A DNA stretch of 47,811 nt, taken from Pseudorhodobacter antarcticus (GTDB taxonomy: Bacteria; Pseudomonadota; Alphaproteobacteria; Rhodobacterales; Rhodobacteraceae). Positions 16,939 through 26,183 of this stretch are shown here, in pieces; within the stretch, counting starts at the first letter, position 1, and each line of letters opens with the position of its first letter. The notes under the pieces are model-generated. The model ran no database searches and was not told the DNA's origin. It was given only the letters and a program-made list of their open reading frames with translations. The stretch is taken from assembly GCA_945860375.1 (NCBI GenBank), contig CAMAQR010000029.1:1-47811 (forward strand). The letters run 5' to 3'. The translations under genes and the position numbers were made by a program.

Positions 16939-18885
16939 TCAACTGTTGGCGGGTGGCAATGCGGCCAATCCGAACTCTGCAAGCGCCTGATCGAAGGTCA
17001 ATGTTTCAGTGCGGTTGTCGCCCAGACGGCGAACTGAAACAGTCCGGTCTTCGACTTCCTTCATGCCAATCGCAAGGATCACGGGAACTTTGCCCACCGA
17101 ATGCTCACGCACCTTGTAGTTGATCTTTTCGTTGCGGGTGTCGGCCTCGGCCCGCACCCCGGATTTGATCAAAGCGTTCACGACTTCATGCACAAACGGA
17201 TCGGCGTCCGACACGATAGAGGCCACCACAACCTGACGCGGGGCCAACCAGAACGGCAGTTTGCCCGCGTAGTTTTCCAGCAAGATGCCGATAAACCGCT
17301 CGAACGAGCCCAAAATCGCGCGGTGCAACATGACGGGGCGATGTTTCGCGCCATCTTCGCCCACGAATTCCGCATCCAGCCGGTTCGGCAGGTTGAAATC
17401 GGCCTGAAAGGTGCCGCATTGCCATTCGCGGCCAATCGCGTCGGTCAGTTTGAAATCGAGCTTCGGGCCATAAAACGCGCCGTCGCCTTCGTTGATCTGA
17501 TAGGGCAGGTTCAGCCCCTCGATCGCGGTTTTGAGGGCGTGTTCGGCCTTGTCCCAAACCTCATCGCTGCCCACGCGCACATCGGGGCGGGTGGACAGTT
17601 TGATGTCGAACTTTTCAAAGCCAAGGTCTTTGTAGACCGAAGACAGCAGCGCGATGAAGTTGGCGCATTCCACCTCGATCTGGTCTTCGGTGCAGAAGAT
17701 ATGGGCATCGTCCTGCACAAAGCCGCGCACGCGCATCAGCCCGTGCATCGACCCCGACGATTCGTAACGGTGGCAAGACCCGAATTCCGCCAGACGCAGC
17801 GGCAGGTCGCGATAGCTTTTCAGGCCCTGATTGAAGATCTGCACATGGCAGGGGCAATTCATCGGCTTCAGCGCGTTGATCCGCTTGGCCTTTTCGCCAT
17901 CTTCGTCCACCTCGACGATGAACATGTTCTCACGATAGGCCTCCCAATGGCCGGATTTCTCCCACAGCACACGGTCTACGACCTGCGGCGTCTTGATTTC
18001 CTTGTAGCCCGCCGCCTTTTGGCGACCGCGCATGTAATCTTCCAACTGACGGTAGATGGTCCAGCCATTCGGGTGCCAGAACACCATGCCCGGCGCTTCG
18101 TCCTGAATGTGGAACAGGTTCATCTCGCGGCCCAGCTTGCGGTGGTCGCGCTTGGCGGCCTCTTCCAGCATGGTCAAATGCGCCTTCAGATCGTCGCGGT
18201 TCTTGAAGGCGAGGCCGTAAATGCGCTGCAACATGGGACGGGTCGCGTCGCCAAGCCAATAGGCGCCCGCCACATGCGTCAGCTTGAAGGCATCGGCGGG
18301 CACTTGGCCGGTGTGCTGCAAATGCGGACCCCGGCAGAAATCCTGCCAATTGCCATGCCAATACATCCGCAGGTCTTCGCCTTCGGGAATGCGGTTGATC
18401 AACTCGACTTTGAACGGCTCATTGCGCTCGGTGTAAAAGGCGATGGCGCGGGCGCGGTCCCAGGTTTCCGTTTTCACCGGGTCGCGGGCGTTGATGATCT
18501 GCTTCATCTTCGCTTCAATCGCGCCGAGGTCTTCGGAGGAGAAGGGTTCGGCCCGGTCAAAGTCATAGAACCAGCCATAATCGCGCACCGGGCCGATGGT
18601 GACTTTCACATCCGGCCAGATTTCCTGCACGGCGCGGGCCATGATATGGGCGCAGTCATGGCGGATCAGTTCAAGTGCCTGAGCGTCATCGGCCAGCGTG
18701 TGAATGGCAATCGCGGCATCGGCATGGATCGGCCATTGCAGATCGTAATGCGCGCCGTTGACGGAGGCTGAAATGGCCTTTTTGGCCAGACCGGGGGCGA
18801 TGGACATGGCCACTTCGGCCGCCGTCACGCCTGCCGCATAGTCGCGCTTGTTGCCATCGGGGAAGGTGAGTGAAATCTGGGACAT
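16939..18885 (-). CDS. thrS: Threonine-tRNA ligase
   Basis: A 648-residue class II aminoacyl-tRNA synthetase. The TGS domain occupies residues 1-60, the editing domain about 60-225, then the catalytic core with zinc-ligand [10 protein letters not shown], motif 2 around [17 protein letters not shown] and motif 3 [13 protein letters not shown]. The C-terminal anticodon-binding domain starts near residue 540. GAGGAGG precedes the ATG. The length is normal. It charges threonyl tRNAs, including the tRNA-Thr encoded at 12509. No leader regulation of the kind seen in Escherichia coli thrS was recognised. Confidence 0.97.
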   Translation of the reverse strand: MSQISLTFPDGNKRDYAAGVTAAEVAMSIAPGLAKKAISASVNGAHYDLQWPIHADAAIAIHTLADDAQALELIRHDCAHIMARAVQEIWPDVKVTIGPVRDYGWFYDFDRAEPFSSEDLGAIEAKMKQIINARDPVKTETWDRARAIAFYTERNEPFKVELINRIPEGEDLRMYWHGNWQDFCRGPHLQHTGQVPADAFKLTHVAGAYWLGDATRPMLQRIYGLAFKNRDDLKAHLTMLEEAAKRDHRKLGREMNLFHIQDEAPGMVFWHPNGWTIYRQLEDYMRGRQKAAGYKEIKTPQVVDRVLWEKSGHWEAYRENMFIVEVDEDGEKAKRINALKPMNCPCHVQIFNQGLKSYRDLPLRLAEFGSCHRYESSGSMHGLMRVRGFVQDDAHIFCTEDQIEVECANFIALLSSVYKDLGFEKFDIKLSTRPDVRVGSDEVWDKAEHALKTAIEGLNLPYQINEGDGAFYGPKLDFKLTDAIGREWQCGTFQADFNLPNRLDAEFVGEDGAKHRPVMLHRAILGSFERFIGILLENYAGKLPFWLAPRQVVVASIVSDADPFVHEVVNALIKSGVRAEADTRNEKINYKVREHSVGKVPVILAIGMKEVEDRTVSVRRLGDNRTETLTFDQALAEFGLAALPPANS

Positions 18886-19009
18886 ATCGTCCTCCTCGTC
18901 GTTTTGGCGCCTACGAAACGCCCGGTTGCGGGTTATGTCCGCTGCTTTTGCCGCTGGCCAATGGCCTTGTCAACCGCGCCGCGCTATACCTTGAAAAAAC
19001 GAGGCCGCC

Positions 19010-19762
19010 ATGAGTCACCCCGACCACATCATCACCCCGCAGGGCCGCAAGATTGCCTATGTGCACACGCCGGGGCAGGGGCCTTGCGTGGTGTTTCTGG
19101 GTGGCTTCCAGTCGGATATGGCCGGGACCAAGGCAATTTTCCTGCAAGACTGGGCCGAGGGTCAGGGCCGCGCATTCTTGCGGCTGGATTATTCGGGCCA
19201 CGGCATATCTGGCGGCGATTTTCTGGACGGCGCGATTGGTGATTGGTTCGAAGACGCGCAGGCGGTGATCGGCGCGGTGGTTGACGGCCCGGTGGTTCTG
19301 GTCGGCTCATCCATGGGGGGGTGGATCGCGCTGTTGTTGGCGCGGGCGATGCCAGACCGGATTGCGGGGCTTGTGGGCATCGCGGCGGCCCCCGATTTCA
19401 CCGAAGAGATGATGCGGGTGGAATTCAGCGATGAACAGCGTGTCGCGTTGATGACGGACGGGCAGGTGGCGCTGCCGTCCGATTATTCCGATGTGCCCTA
19501 TATCATCACCCGCCGCCTGATTGTCGAAGGGCGCAGCCGCCTTGTGCTGCGTGAGCCGTTGAATTTGCCCTTCCCTGTGCGGTTGTTGCAGGGCAACGAG
19601 GACACGGATGTGCCGGTTTCGGTGGCGCTGCGGTTGCTGGATCATGCGACCGGGCCAGATATTCAGCTGACCGTGGTCAAGGGTGCAGATCATCGGTTTT
19701 CGACCGAGGCCTGCCTTGCGATGATTGCCGCGGCGATTTTGGCCGTGCTGGGGCAAGCCTGA
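19010..19762 (+). CDS. Alpha/beta hydrolase
   Basis: A 250-residue cytoplasmic hydrolase. The nucleophile elbow GSSMGG has Ser101, the acid is in the NEDTDVPV segment and the His in KGADHRFS, so the triad is complete. The LDYSGHGISGG oxyanion-region segment is also typical. It resembles palmitoyl-thioesterase ABHD10-type or carboxylesterase proteins of Rhodobacteraceae; the substrate is unknown. Its stop overlaps the start of the next hydrolase by one base (TGATG), so they are cotranscribed. Confidence 0.85.
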   Translation: MSHPDHIITPQGRKIAYVHTPGQGPCVVFLGGFQSDMAGTKAIFLQDWAEGQGRAFLRLDYSGHGISGGDFLDGAIGDWFEDAQAVIGAVVDGPVVLVGSSMGGWIALLLARAMPDRIAGLVGIAAAPDFTEEMMRVEFSDEQRVALMTDGQVALPSDYSDVPYIITRRLIVEGRSRLVLREPLNLPFPVRLLQGNEDTDVPVSVALRLLDHATGPDIQLTVVKGADHRFSTEACLAMIAAAILAVLGQA

Positions 19763-20472
19763 TGCGGGAACCCTTGGTGCTGATCCCCGGCCTGATGGCC
19801 GACGCCCGGCTGTTCCTGCCGCAACTGGTGCAACTGGGCGCGGGCCGCGCGATGCAGGTGGCGTTGCCGACGGTGGGCGAAACGGTCGAGCAGATGTCAG
19901 AGGCAATCCTGCCCGGCCTGCCCGAAAAGTTTGCGCTGCTGGGGCACGGGCTTGGCGGCGATGTGGCACTGGACATCATCCGCCGGATTCCGGATCGGGT
20001 GACACGGGTGGTGCTGATGGCGACCGATCCCTTGGCCGAGGCCCCGCAGGCGGCGGCGGCGCGGGAATCGCGGATTGTGGCTTCACGCGCGGGGCGTCTG
20101 GCCGAAGCGATGGCTCAGGAAATCCCAGCCTCTGCTCTGGCCGACACCGAATGGCGCAGCGAGATTTTGGCGCTGATCCGCGACATGGCGCTGACCTTGG
20201 GCGAAGGCGTTTTCCTGCGCCAATCGCGCGCCTTGCAACGCCGCCCGGATCAGCAAAAAACCATGCGGCGGGTGAAACTGCCGGCTTTGGTGATCGCGGG
20301 CGACGTGGACACATTGGTGCCGATGCGACGTCAGGAATTCACCGCCAACCTGATGCCCTTTGGCAAGCTGCATGTGGTGGCTGACGCCGGGCATTTCACC
20401 CCGCTGGAACAGCCCGAAGCCGTCAGTGCGGTGCTGGAGGCGTTTCTGAACGGCCCGGTGATGCTGCGCTGA
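19762..20472 (+). CDS. Alpha/beta hydrolase-fold protein lacking the nucleophile Ser
   Basis: A 236-residue alpha/beta fold protein starting MREPLVLIPGLMADARLF, a Rhodobacteraceae-type family. The elbow reads GHGLGG, so Gly63 (codon GGG) stands where Ser is expected (usually GHSLGG or GLSMGG). The acid (AGDVDTLVP, Asp181/183) and the His (DAGHFTPLEQ, His211) are kept. The reading frame is intact, so this is not a random decay product; it may be a binding protein, a lyase-like enzyme or an inactive paralogue. It overlaps the upstream hydrolase by one base and ends before a strong bidirectional terminator. Confidence 0.82.
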   Translation: MREPLVLIPGLMADARLFLPQLVQLGAGRAMQVALPTVGETVEQMSEAILPGLPEKFALLGHGLGGDVALDIIRRIPDRVTRVVLMATDPLAEAPQAAAARESRIVASRAGRLAEAMAQEIPASALADTEWRSEILALIRDMALTLGEGVFLRQSRALQRRPDQQKTMRRVKLPALVIAGDVDTLVPMRRQEFTANLMPFGKLHVVADAGHFTPLEQPEAVSAVLEAFLNGPVMLR

Positions 20473-20492
20473 CGGCAGGCTGCCGCATGACA

Positions 20493-20520
20493 AAGGCCGG
20501 AACCCTGCGATTCCGGCCTT
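20493..20520. terminator. Bidirectional terminator between hydrolase and phaZ
   Basis: AAGGCCGGAA (20493-20502) pairs perfectly with TTCCGGCCTT (20511-20520), loop of 8 bases. Short T-runs on each side suit both convergent transcripts. Confidence 0.65.
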
Positions 20521-20549
20521 CAGTATTTGGAAAACAGCAACTTGGGCGG

Positions 20550-21824
20550 TTACTGCGCCGCTGTCACAGCTTTCATCGGCACCACTTTCGGCTTGCCCGA
20601 ATTGGCGTCGATGAAGTTCAAAACCAACGGCCGGATGTTCAAACGCCAGCTTTTGCCCGCGAAGATGCCGTAATGGCCCGCGCCCTGTTCAAGGTGGCTG
20701 GCCTTCTTGCTGTCGGGCAATCCTGTCAGCAGGGCAAGCGCCGCAACGCATTGGCCGGGGGCCGAGATATCATCTTCGGACCCTTCAACCGTTTTCACCG
20801 CCACTTGGGTGATCGCGCCGATGTCCACTTTCTTGCCCGCCACCACGAATTCATTGCGGGCAATTTCGCGGTTTTTGAAGATACGCTCGACGGTGGACAG
20901 GTAGAATTCGGCCGTCATGTCCATGACCGCCAGATATTCGTCATAAAAGCGGTTGTGGGCGTCGTGATCCGTCGCCTCGCCGCGTGCCACCCGCAGGACC
21001 TGTTCGGAAAACGCCTTCGAATGGCGTTCCGAGTTCATCGAGATGAAGCTTTGCAGTTGCAGCAAGCCCGGATAGACCAGACGACCCACGCCGGAGTATT
21101 TGAAGCCCACGCGCTGAATGGCAATCTGTTCCAACTGGCCCATGGTGATCCGGCGGCCAAAGTCGGTGACGTCGGTGGCGGCGGCATCGGGGTCAATCGG
21201 CCCGCCGATCAGGGTCAGGCTGCGCGGCTGCTCAGAAGGATGCTCTGCCGCCAGATAGGCGGTGGCGGCAAGGGTCAGTGGTGCGGGTTGGCAGACGGCG
21301 ATGACATGGGTGTCAGGCCCAAGCGCGCGCATGAATTCCACCAGATACAGGGTGTAATCTTCGATGTCGAATTTCCCCGCCGACACCGGAATGTCACGCG
21401 CATTGTGCCAATCGGTCACATAAACGTCAGCATCGGGCAGCAGGCTGGCCACGGTAGAGCGCAGCAGGGTGGCGTAGTGACCCGACATCGGTGCCACCAG
21501 CAGAATTTTGCGGGCCATCGGCGCACGGCGGCGCACGTTGAAGTGGATCAGGCTGCCGAAAGGCTTGGCGACCACGGTTTCCACATCGATCAGATGGTCC
21601 TGACCTTCGGGGCCGGGGATCGACCGGATGCCCCAGTCAGGCTTGGCCACCATGCGGCGGAACGACCGTTCCGCGACTTCGCCCCAAGCGGCGGTCAATT
21701 GCAGCATCGGATTCATCGTCATCGAGAACGCCGGATAAGACGCCATGGCGCGGGCGGTGGCACCCATCCACTCATTCGTGTTGCGAATGCTTTCCATGAG
21801 GTCATAGGTGGCCATATACTTCAT
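20550..21824 (-). CDS. phaZ: Intracellular poly(3-hydroxybutyrate) depolymerase
   Basis: A 424-residue PHB depolymerase that degrades storage granules to hydroxybutyrate oligomers. It begins MKYMATYDLMESIRNTNEWM, typical of the family. The nucleophile is Cys178 in AVCQPAPLTL; the acid lies in SEDDISAPGQ and the His in GAGHYGIFAGKSW. The start at 21824 is preceded by GAGGAG; the much longer upstream frame runs into phaC and is spurious. It is divergent from phaC with 106 bp between starts, where a PhaR-type operator lies. Confidence 0.94.
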   Translation of the reverse strand: MKYMATYDLMESIRNTNEWMGATARAMASYPAFSMTMNPMLQLTAAWGEVAERSFRRMVAKPDWGIRSIPGPEGQDHLIDVETVVAKPFGSLIHFNVRRRAPMARKILLVAPMSGHYATLLRSTVASLLPDADVYVTDWHNARDIPVSAGKFDIEDYTLYLVEFMRALGPDTHVIAVCQPAPLTLAATAYLAAEHPSEQPRSLTLIGGPIDPDAAATDVTDFGRRITMGQLEQIAIQRVGFKYSGVGRLVYPGLLQLQSFISMNSERHSKAFSEQVLRVARGEATDHDAHNRFYDEYLAVMDMTAEFYLSTVERIFKNREIARNEFVVAGKKVDIGAITQVAVKTVEGSEDDISAPGQCVAALALLTGLPDSKKASHLEQGAGHYGIFAGKSWRLNIRPLVLNFIDANSGKPKVVPMKAVTAAQ

Positions 21825-21892
21825 TGCGACTCCTCGGCGGGGAAGGGGCCCCGGCCCATTCGCCACATGCCTTTGCGGGCCGGGCAAGGTTA

Positions 21893-21908
21893 TGCTGCAC
21901 TTGCACAA
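21893..21908. promoter_or_regulatory. PhaR-type operator upstream of phaC
   Basis: TGCTGCACTTGCACAA lies 22 bp before the phaC start, in the phaZ-phaC intergenic region. It is a TGCTGCA/TGCA-rich element of the kind bound by the PHB-responsive repressor PhaR. The same 16 bases occur again at 35985-36000. Confidence 0.6.
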
Positions 21909-21930
21909 ACAATAGGGGCGAAAGTTTAAC

Positions 21931-23739
21931 ATGACAACTGATGACAGTGCCGCAGGGGCAAAATTGCAACGCATGACCGCCAATCTTGCCAAAGTTGAGG
22001 CGTTGTCAGAACGATTGATGGCCGCCCTGTCAAAGTCAAAGCCCCATGACAAGGCGCTGGACGGCCCGTCAAACGAGATGTTCCTGAAAGCCGCAAGCGC
22101 CTATCTGGCCGGCATGATGCAGAACCCGGCAAAAGTGCTGGAGCATCAGGTCAGCTATTGGGGCAAGACCCTCAAGCATTACGTTGAGGCGCAGCAGATG
22201 CTGGCCAAGGGGGAGTTCAAGGCCCCGCCGGACCCGACCGCCAAGGACCGCCGCTTTGCCAATCCACTGTGGGAAACCCACCCCGCGTTCAATTATCTCA
22301 AACAGCAGTACCTGTTCAACGCCGAGGCGGTGCAGGATGCGGTTGAAGACATGGAGTCGCTGGATGCGACCGACCGCAAACGGGTGGAGTATTTCACCCG
22401 GCAGATCGTCGACATGCTGGCTCCGACGAACTTTCTGGGCACCAACCCGGACGCCTTGGAAAAGGCCGTTGAAACCGATGGCGAAAGCCTTGTGAAAGGC
22501 CTCGAAAACCTTGTTGCGGATATTGAGGCCAACAATGGCGAACTGGCGGTGACGCTGGCCGACCGTGAGGCCTTTGTCGTGGGCCGGAATATCGCCACCA
22601 GCCCCGGAGCGGTGGTGTTTCGCAACCGCATGCTGGAACTGATCCAATACAGCCCCAGCACGCCCACGGTCCACGCCACGCCCTTGCTGGTGTTCCCGCC
22701 TTGGATCAACAAATTCTATGTCATGGACCTGAAGCCGCAGAACAGCCTGATCAAATGGATAGTGGATCAAGGCTTTACCCTGTTCGTGGTGTCTTGGGTC
22801 AACCCCGATGCCAGCTATTCCGACGTGGGTATGGATGACTATATCCGCGAGGGCTATCTGACCGCGATGGCCGAGGTGCGCCGCATCACGGGCGAGCCAC
22901 AGATCAACGCGGTGGGCTATTGCATTGCCGGAACGACGTTGGGCCTGACCTTGGCACATCTGCAAAAGGCAGGGGACCAGACGGTGAAATCCGCGACCTT
23001 CTTCACCACCTTGGCCGATTTTTCTGATCCGGGTGAGGTTGGGGTGTTTCTGGACAATGATTTCATGGACGGGATCGAACGTCAGATCGGCGTCGATGGC
23101 ATGCTGCAAAAAAGCTACATGAGCCGGACGTTTTCCTTCCTGCGATCCAATGATCTGATCTATGGCCCGGCGATCAGAAGCTATATGATGGGCGAAGCTC
23201 CACCCGCGTTTGATCTGCTGTTCTGGAACGGTGATGGCACCAATCTGCCAGGCAAGATGGCGGTGGAATACCTGCGTGGCCTGTGTCAGCGCGACGGTTT
23301 TGCCAAAGGCACCTTCCCGGTGTTTGGCCGTCCCACCAGCCTGTCCGATATCAAACTGCCGGTCTGTGCCATTGCTTGCGAAACCGATCACATCGCGCAT
23401 TGGCGCGGCAGCTTCAATGGCGTCAAACAGATGGGGTCGGTGGACAAGACCTTTATCGTGTCGCAGTCGGGCCACATCGCGGGCATCATCAATCCACCTG
23501 CCAAGGGCAAATACGGCCATTACACCAATGCAGGCCCGGTCACGGGCGCGCCCGACGACTGGATGGCGGCGGCGACATTCAACGCGGGCAGTTGGTGGCC
23601 GCGTTGGGGGGCATGGCTGGCCGAACGCTCGGGTGAGCAGATTGCAGCGCGGGTTCCAGGTGATTCGGGGCAGCCTGTTCTGTGTGCGGCGCCGGGCACT
23701 TATGTGTCTGCTCAACCTGCGGTTCTGCCAAGTATTTGA
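21931..23739 (+). CDS. phaC: Class I poly(R)-hydroxyalkanoic acid synthase
   Basis: A 602-residue synthase that polymerises hydroxyacyl-CoA on granule surfaces. The lipase-like box is GYCIAG with nucleophile Cys331; the acid is Asp486 (CETDHIAHW) and the general base His515 (SQSGHIAGII). The N-terminal region (PHBC_N) and the WDYL-like polymer channel segments are in order, and the length fits class I enzymes that work without PhaE. An operator of PhaR type precedes it. It is followed by phaP 144 bp downstream, with its own operator. Confidence 0.97.
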   Translation: MTTDDSAAGAKLQRMTANLAKVEALSERLMAALSKSKPHDKALDGPSNEMFLKAASAYLAGMMQNPAKVLEHQVSYWGKTLKHYVEAQQMLAKGEFKAPPDPTAKDRRFANPLWETHPAFNYLKQQYLFNAEAVQDAVEDMESLDATDRKRVEYFTRQIVDMLAPTNFLGTNPDALEKAVETDGESLVKGLENLVADIEANNGELAVTLADREAFVVGRNIATSPGAVVFRNRMLELIQYSPSTPTVHATPLLVFPPWINKFYVMDLKPQNSLIKWIVDQGFTLFVVSWVNPDASYSDVGMDDYIREGYLTAMAEVRRITGEPQINAVGYCIAGTTLGLTLAHLQKAGDQTVKSATFFTTLADFSDPGEVGVFLDNDFMDGIERQIGVDGMLQKSYMSRTFSFLRSNDLIYGPAIRSYMMGEAPPAFDLLFWNGDGTNLPGKMAVEYLRGLCQRDGFAKGTFPVFGRPTSLSDIKLPVCAIACETDHIAHWRGSFNGVKQMGSVDKTFIVSQSGHIAGIINPPAKGKYGHYTNAGPVTGAPDDWMAAATFNAGSWWPRWGAWLAERSGEQIAARVPGDSGQPVLCAAPGTYVSAQPAVLPSI

Positions 23740-23811
23740 CTTGGCACAACCTTTCCCCTGCGGCAAGCCATGCGGCACTGTCATCGCTGCGTTGCAGAAA
23801 ATTCACTTGAA

Positions 23812-23828
23812 ATGCTGCAGTGCAGCAT
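23812..23828. promoter_or_regulatory. PhaR-type operator upstream of phaP (perfect palindrome)
   Basis: ATGCTGCAGTGCAGCAT is a perfect 17-bp palindrome around a central G and contains CTGC-N3-GCAG, the PhaR motif reported in Rhodobacter. It lies 56 bp upstream of the phaP start, and a second TGCTGCA half-site follows at 23836. Confidence 0.65.
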
Positions 23829-23883
23829 GTATATCTGCTGCATCAGGAAACGGGCTGACCCCGAGAACCCTAGGAGCGATCAA

Positions 23884-24336
23884 ATGACCAACACCAACGA
23901 TTTCACCAAAGTTATGCAAGACATGATGGCCAAGTTCCCGGTCGACGCGACCGCGTTCCAGAACGCGTTCAAAACCCAGGCAGCCTTCGCCGAGAAGCTG
24001 TCGAAAGTGGCTTTGGAAGCTGCTGAAAAGTCGACCGAGCAGTCGTCCAAGTGGGCCAAAGAAACCATCGCCAAGCTGTCGGGCGCTGCCAAAGCCAAAG
24101 CCGAGCCGACCGATTACACCAAAGCCGCCAGCGATTTCGCAACGGCTTCCGCTGAAATGGCTGCAGAGCACATGGCTGCTTTCGCTGAGATCGCGAAAAA
24201 AGTGCAGATGGAAACCGTCGAGCTGATGCTGGCTGCTGGCAAGGACGCTTCGGCTGAAGCCACCGCCGTTGTCAAAAAAGCCACCGACGAAGCGCAGAAC
24301 GTTGCCAAAAAAGCAGCAGCCGCTGCTGCGAAGTAA
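23884..24336 (+). CDS. phaP: Phasin, PHB granule surface protein
   Basis: A 150-residue, Ala/Lys-rich, almost entirely helical protein starting MTNTNDFTKVMQDMMAKF. It has the phasin_2 pattern of amphipathic repeats and a low-complexity Ala/Lys C-terminus (VAKKAAAAAAK). It coats storage granules and limits their coalescence. GGAGCGATCAA precedes the ATG. The palindromic operator upstream suggests repression by PhaR until granules titrate it. A strong intrinsic terminator follows. Confidence 0.93.
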   Translation: MTNTNDFTKVMQDMMAKFPVDATAFQNAFKTQAAFAEKLSKVALEAAEKSTEQSSKWAKETIAKLSGAAKAKAEPTDYTKAASDFATASAEMAAEHMAAFAEIAKKVQMETVELMLAAGKDASAEATAVVKKATDEAQNVAKKAAAAAAK

Positions 24337-24385
24337 TCCGCAAGGATTGCGCATCTCCCCTTCCTCCCTGTCGGAATGATGCGCT

Positions 24386-24420
24386 GGGCGGGCTGTTTCA
24401 GCCCGCCCTTTCTTTTTATT
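24386..24420 (+). terminator. Intrinsic terminator after phaP
   Basis: GGGCGGGCTG (24386-24395) and CAGCCCGCCC (24399-24408) form a 10-bp stem with loop TTT, followed by TTTCTTTTTATT. Confidence 0.85.
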
Positions 24421-24451
24421 CTGCACTGCACTAAGCTTTCTCTGCACTGCA
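24421..24451. promoter_or_regulatory. Tandem PhaR-type sites upstream of phaR
   Basis: CTGCACTGCA occurs twice, at 24421-24430 and 24442-24451, spaced 21 bp start to start (two helical turns), 18 bp before the phaR start. This suggests PhaR autoregulation through two bound units on one DNA face. Confidence 0.6.
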
Positions 24452-24468
24452 ACACCCGGGGGGTCCAG

Positions 24469-25029
24469 ATGGCCGAAACAGCCAAGCCGCTTTTGATCAA
24501 GCGCTATGCCAGCCGTCGTCTCTACAACACCGAAACGTCCGATTATGTGACATTGGAAGACATTGCAGGCTTCATCCGGTCAGGGCGTGAGGTGCAGATT
24601 GTCGATCTGAAATCCGGCGATGATCTGACCCGGCAGTATTTGCTGCAGATCGTGGCCGAACACGAATCAAAGGGCGACACTGTGCTGCCGACCAACGTGC
24701 TGACCGATCTGGTGCGCAGTTACACCACCAACATTCAATCCGTGGTGCCGCAGTTTCTATCCGCCAGCTTTGAGATGCTGCGCGGCGGCCAACACAAGGT
24801 GATCGAGAACCTGAGCGTCATTCCGAATCCGCTGACCGCGATGCCGGGATTTGACATGATGCGCAAGCAGCAAGAAGCCTTCATGAAAACCATGATGGGC
24901 GGCGTTCCGGGCTGGAACGGCTCTGGTCCCGACAAGGACGAAAGCGTTGCGGGCCAATCCCCGGCGGATGAACTGGCCGAGATCAAGAAGCAATTTGCCG
25001 AGCTTCAAAAGAAGCTGTCAAAGCTTTGA
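24469..25029 (+). CDS. phaR: PHB synthesis repressor PhaR
   Basis: A 186-residue regulator. The N-terminal PHB_acc_N DNA-binding segment LLIKRYASRRLYNTETSDYV is followed by the accumulation-regulator domain (QIVAEHESKGDTVLPTNVLTDLVRSY) and a coiled C-terminus. It represses phaP and phaR until nascent PHB binds it. A G-rich ribosome site (GGGGGG) precedes the ATG. Tandem sites for itself lie in front. It should be the reader of all the TGCTGCA-type operators in this window. The LysR gene follows after 3 bp. Confidence 0.95.
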   Translation: MAETAKPLLIKRYASRRLYNTETSDYVTLEDIAGFIRSGREVQIVDLKSGDDLTRQYLLQIVAEHESKGDTVLPTNVLTDLVRSYTTNIQSVVPQFLSASFEMLRGGQHKVIENLSVIPNPLTAMPGFDMMRKQQEAFMKTMMGGVPGWNGSGPDKDESVAGQSPADELAEIKKQFAELQKKLSKL

Positions 25030-25032
25030 TCC

Positions 25033-25980
25033 ATGCCCGACGTTCCGGGCCGCGTTACCCTGTGGGGCATTGAAGTTTTTCTGGCCGTCGCCGATGAGCG
25101 CGCGATTTCTGCGGCGGCCCGGCGCTTGGGTGTCAGCCCTTCGGCGATCAGCCAGCAACTGACCGGGCTGGAAACGGCGCTGGGTGCTACGCTGCTGGAC
25201 CGATCCGCCCGCCCCATGGGTCTGACCCCCGCAGGCGCGATGTTTCGCCGCCACGCCCAAACCATCCTGAACGCCGAAGCCGAAGCGCGCGCCGAACTGG
25301 CCGTTGCCGATCTGTCAGGCCTGACCACGCTGCGGCTGGGAATGATCGAGGATTTCGACGCCGAAGTGACGCCGCGCCTGTTGTCCGCACTGGCGCAAGA
25401 CCTGAAGGGCTGCCGTTTCTTGCTGGAAACCGGGGCCAGCCATCGCCTGCTGGATCAGTTGGACCAGCGCGCGTTGGACATCGTGGTTGCCGCCGATCTG
25501 GGGGCGGACAGCGCCGATGGCGGTTGGCGCGAAGTGCATCCCTTGCTGGCCGAGCCGTTTTTGGCGGTCACGCCAAAAGGGCGCAGTCATGCCGACCTGC
25601 CACTGATCCAATACACCGCGCGCCATTTGATGGGGCGGCAAATTGCGGGCCATTTGGCGCGGCAAAACCTGCGGCTGGCGCATCGTTTTGAACTCGACAG
25701 CTATCACGCGATTCTGGCGATGGTCGCGGGCGGGCAGGGCTGGACCATCCTGACGCCGCTGGCGTTGCATCACGCTGCGCGGTTTCGCGATGGTGTCGAT
25801 GTGGCCCCGCTGCCCTTCGCGCCCTTGGACCGCACGCTGTCCTTGTCGGCGCGCGCGGGCGTGTTGCGCGATATGCCGGGGCAGGTGGCCGCGCGCCTTC
25901 GGGGCTTGATTGCCGAGCAAGTTGTCGCCCCGGCCCAAGCGCAATGGCCGTGGCTGGGGGACAGTCTGCGGGTGCTGTAG
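25033..25980 (+). CDS. LysR-family transcriptional regulator
   Basis: A 315-residue LTTR. The winged helix-turn-helix is at residues about 10-65 (AVADERAISAAARRLGVSPSAISQQLTGLE) and the effector domain follows (LRLGMIEDFDAEVTPRLLSAL). It begins 3 bp after phaR and has no ribosome site of its own better than the phaR tail, so it is probably co-transcribed. LTTRs usually regulate a divergent gene, which is absent, so its target is unknown. It may connect PHB regulation to another signal. Confidence 0.85.
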   Translation: MPDVPGRVTLWGIEVFLAVADERAISAAARRLGVSPSAISQQLTGLETALGATLLDRSARPMGLTPAGAMFRRHAQTILNAEAEARAELAVADLSGLTTLRLGMIEDFDAEVTPRLLSALAQDLKGCRFLLETGASHRLLDQLDQRALDIVVAADLGADSADGGWREVHPLLAEPFLAVTPKGRSHADLPLIQYTARHLMGRQIAGHLARQNLRLAHRFELDSYHAILAMVAGGQGWTILTPLALHHAARFRDGVDVAPLPFAPLDRTLSLSARAGVLRDMPGQVAARLRGLIAEQVVAPAQAQWPWLGDSLRVL

Positions 25981-26117
25981 CGCGCCAAACCGCGCAGATA
26001 CACCTCAATGCTGCACCGCGTCAATTCTCTTCGCACCTGCAGTAACTTGCGCGTGAAGTTGGCGCTAACGCCACATGTCACATCTGGAAATTCCTATCCG
26101 AATCAATTAGCTAGGCG

Positions 26118-26138
26118 GCGAAGGTGATGCACCTTCGC
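26118..26138 (+). promoter_or_regulatory. Hairpin in the leader of the EF-hand gene
   Basis: GCGAAGGTG and CACCTTCGC form a 9-bp stem with loop ATG, 46 bp upstream of the coding start. No T-run follows. It may stabilise the 5' leader. A second small hairpin nearer the start (26161-26174) holds the ribosome site in its right arm. Confidence 0.4.
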
Positions 26139-26183
26139 ATCGGGGGGCCGCTGTTGGTTCCCTTGTTTACAAGGATAGAATAC

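Noticed and set aside
17101..18771. A 556-codon plus-strand frame
   Set aside because: Antisense to thrS, which is complete and recognisable.
21825..22052. A 76-codon N-terminal extension of phaZ
   Set aside because: It would overlap the divergent phaC start and the PhaR operator; the ribosome site and family N-terminus support the start at 21824.
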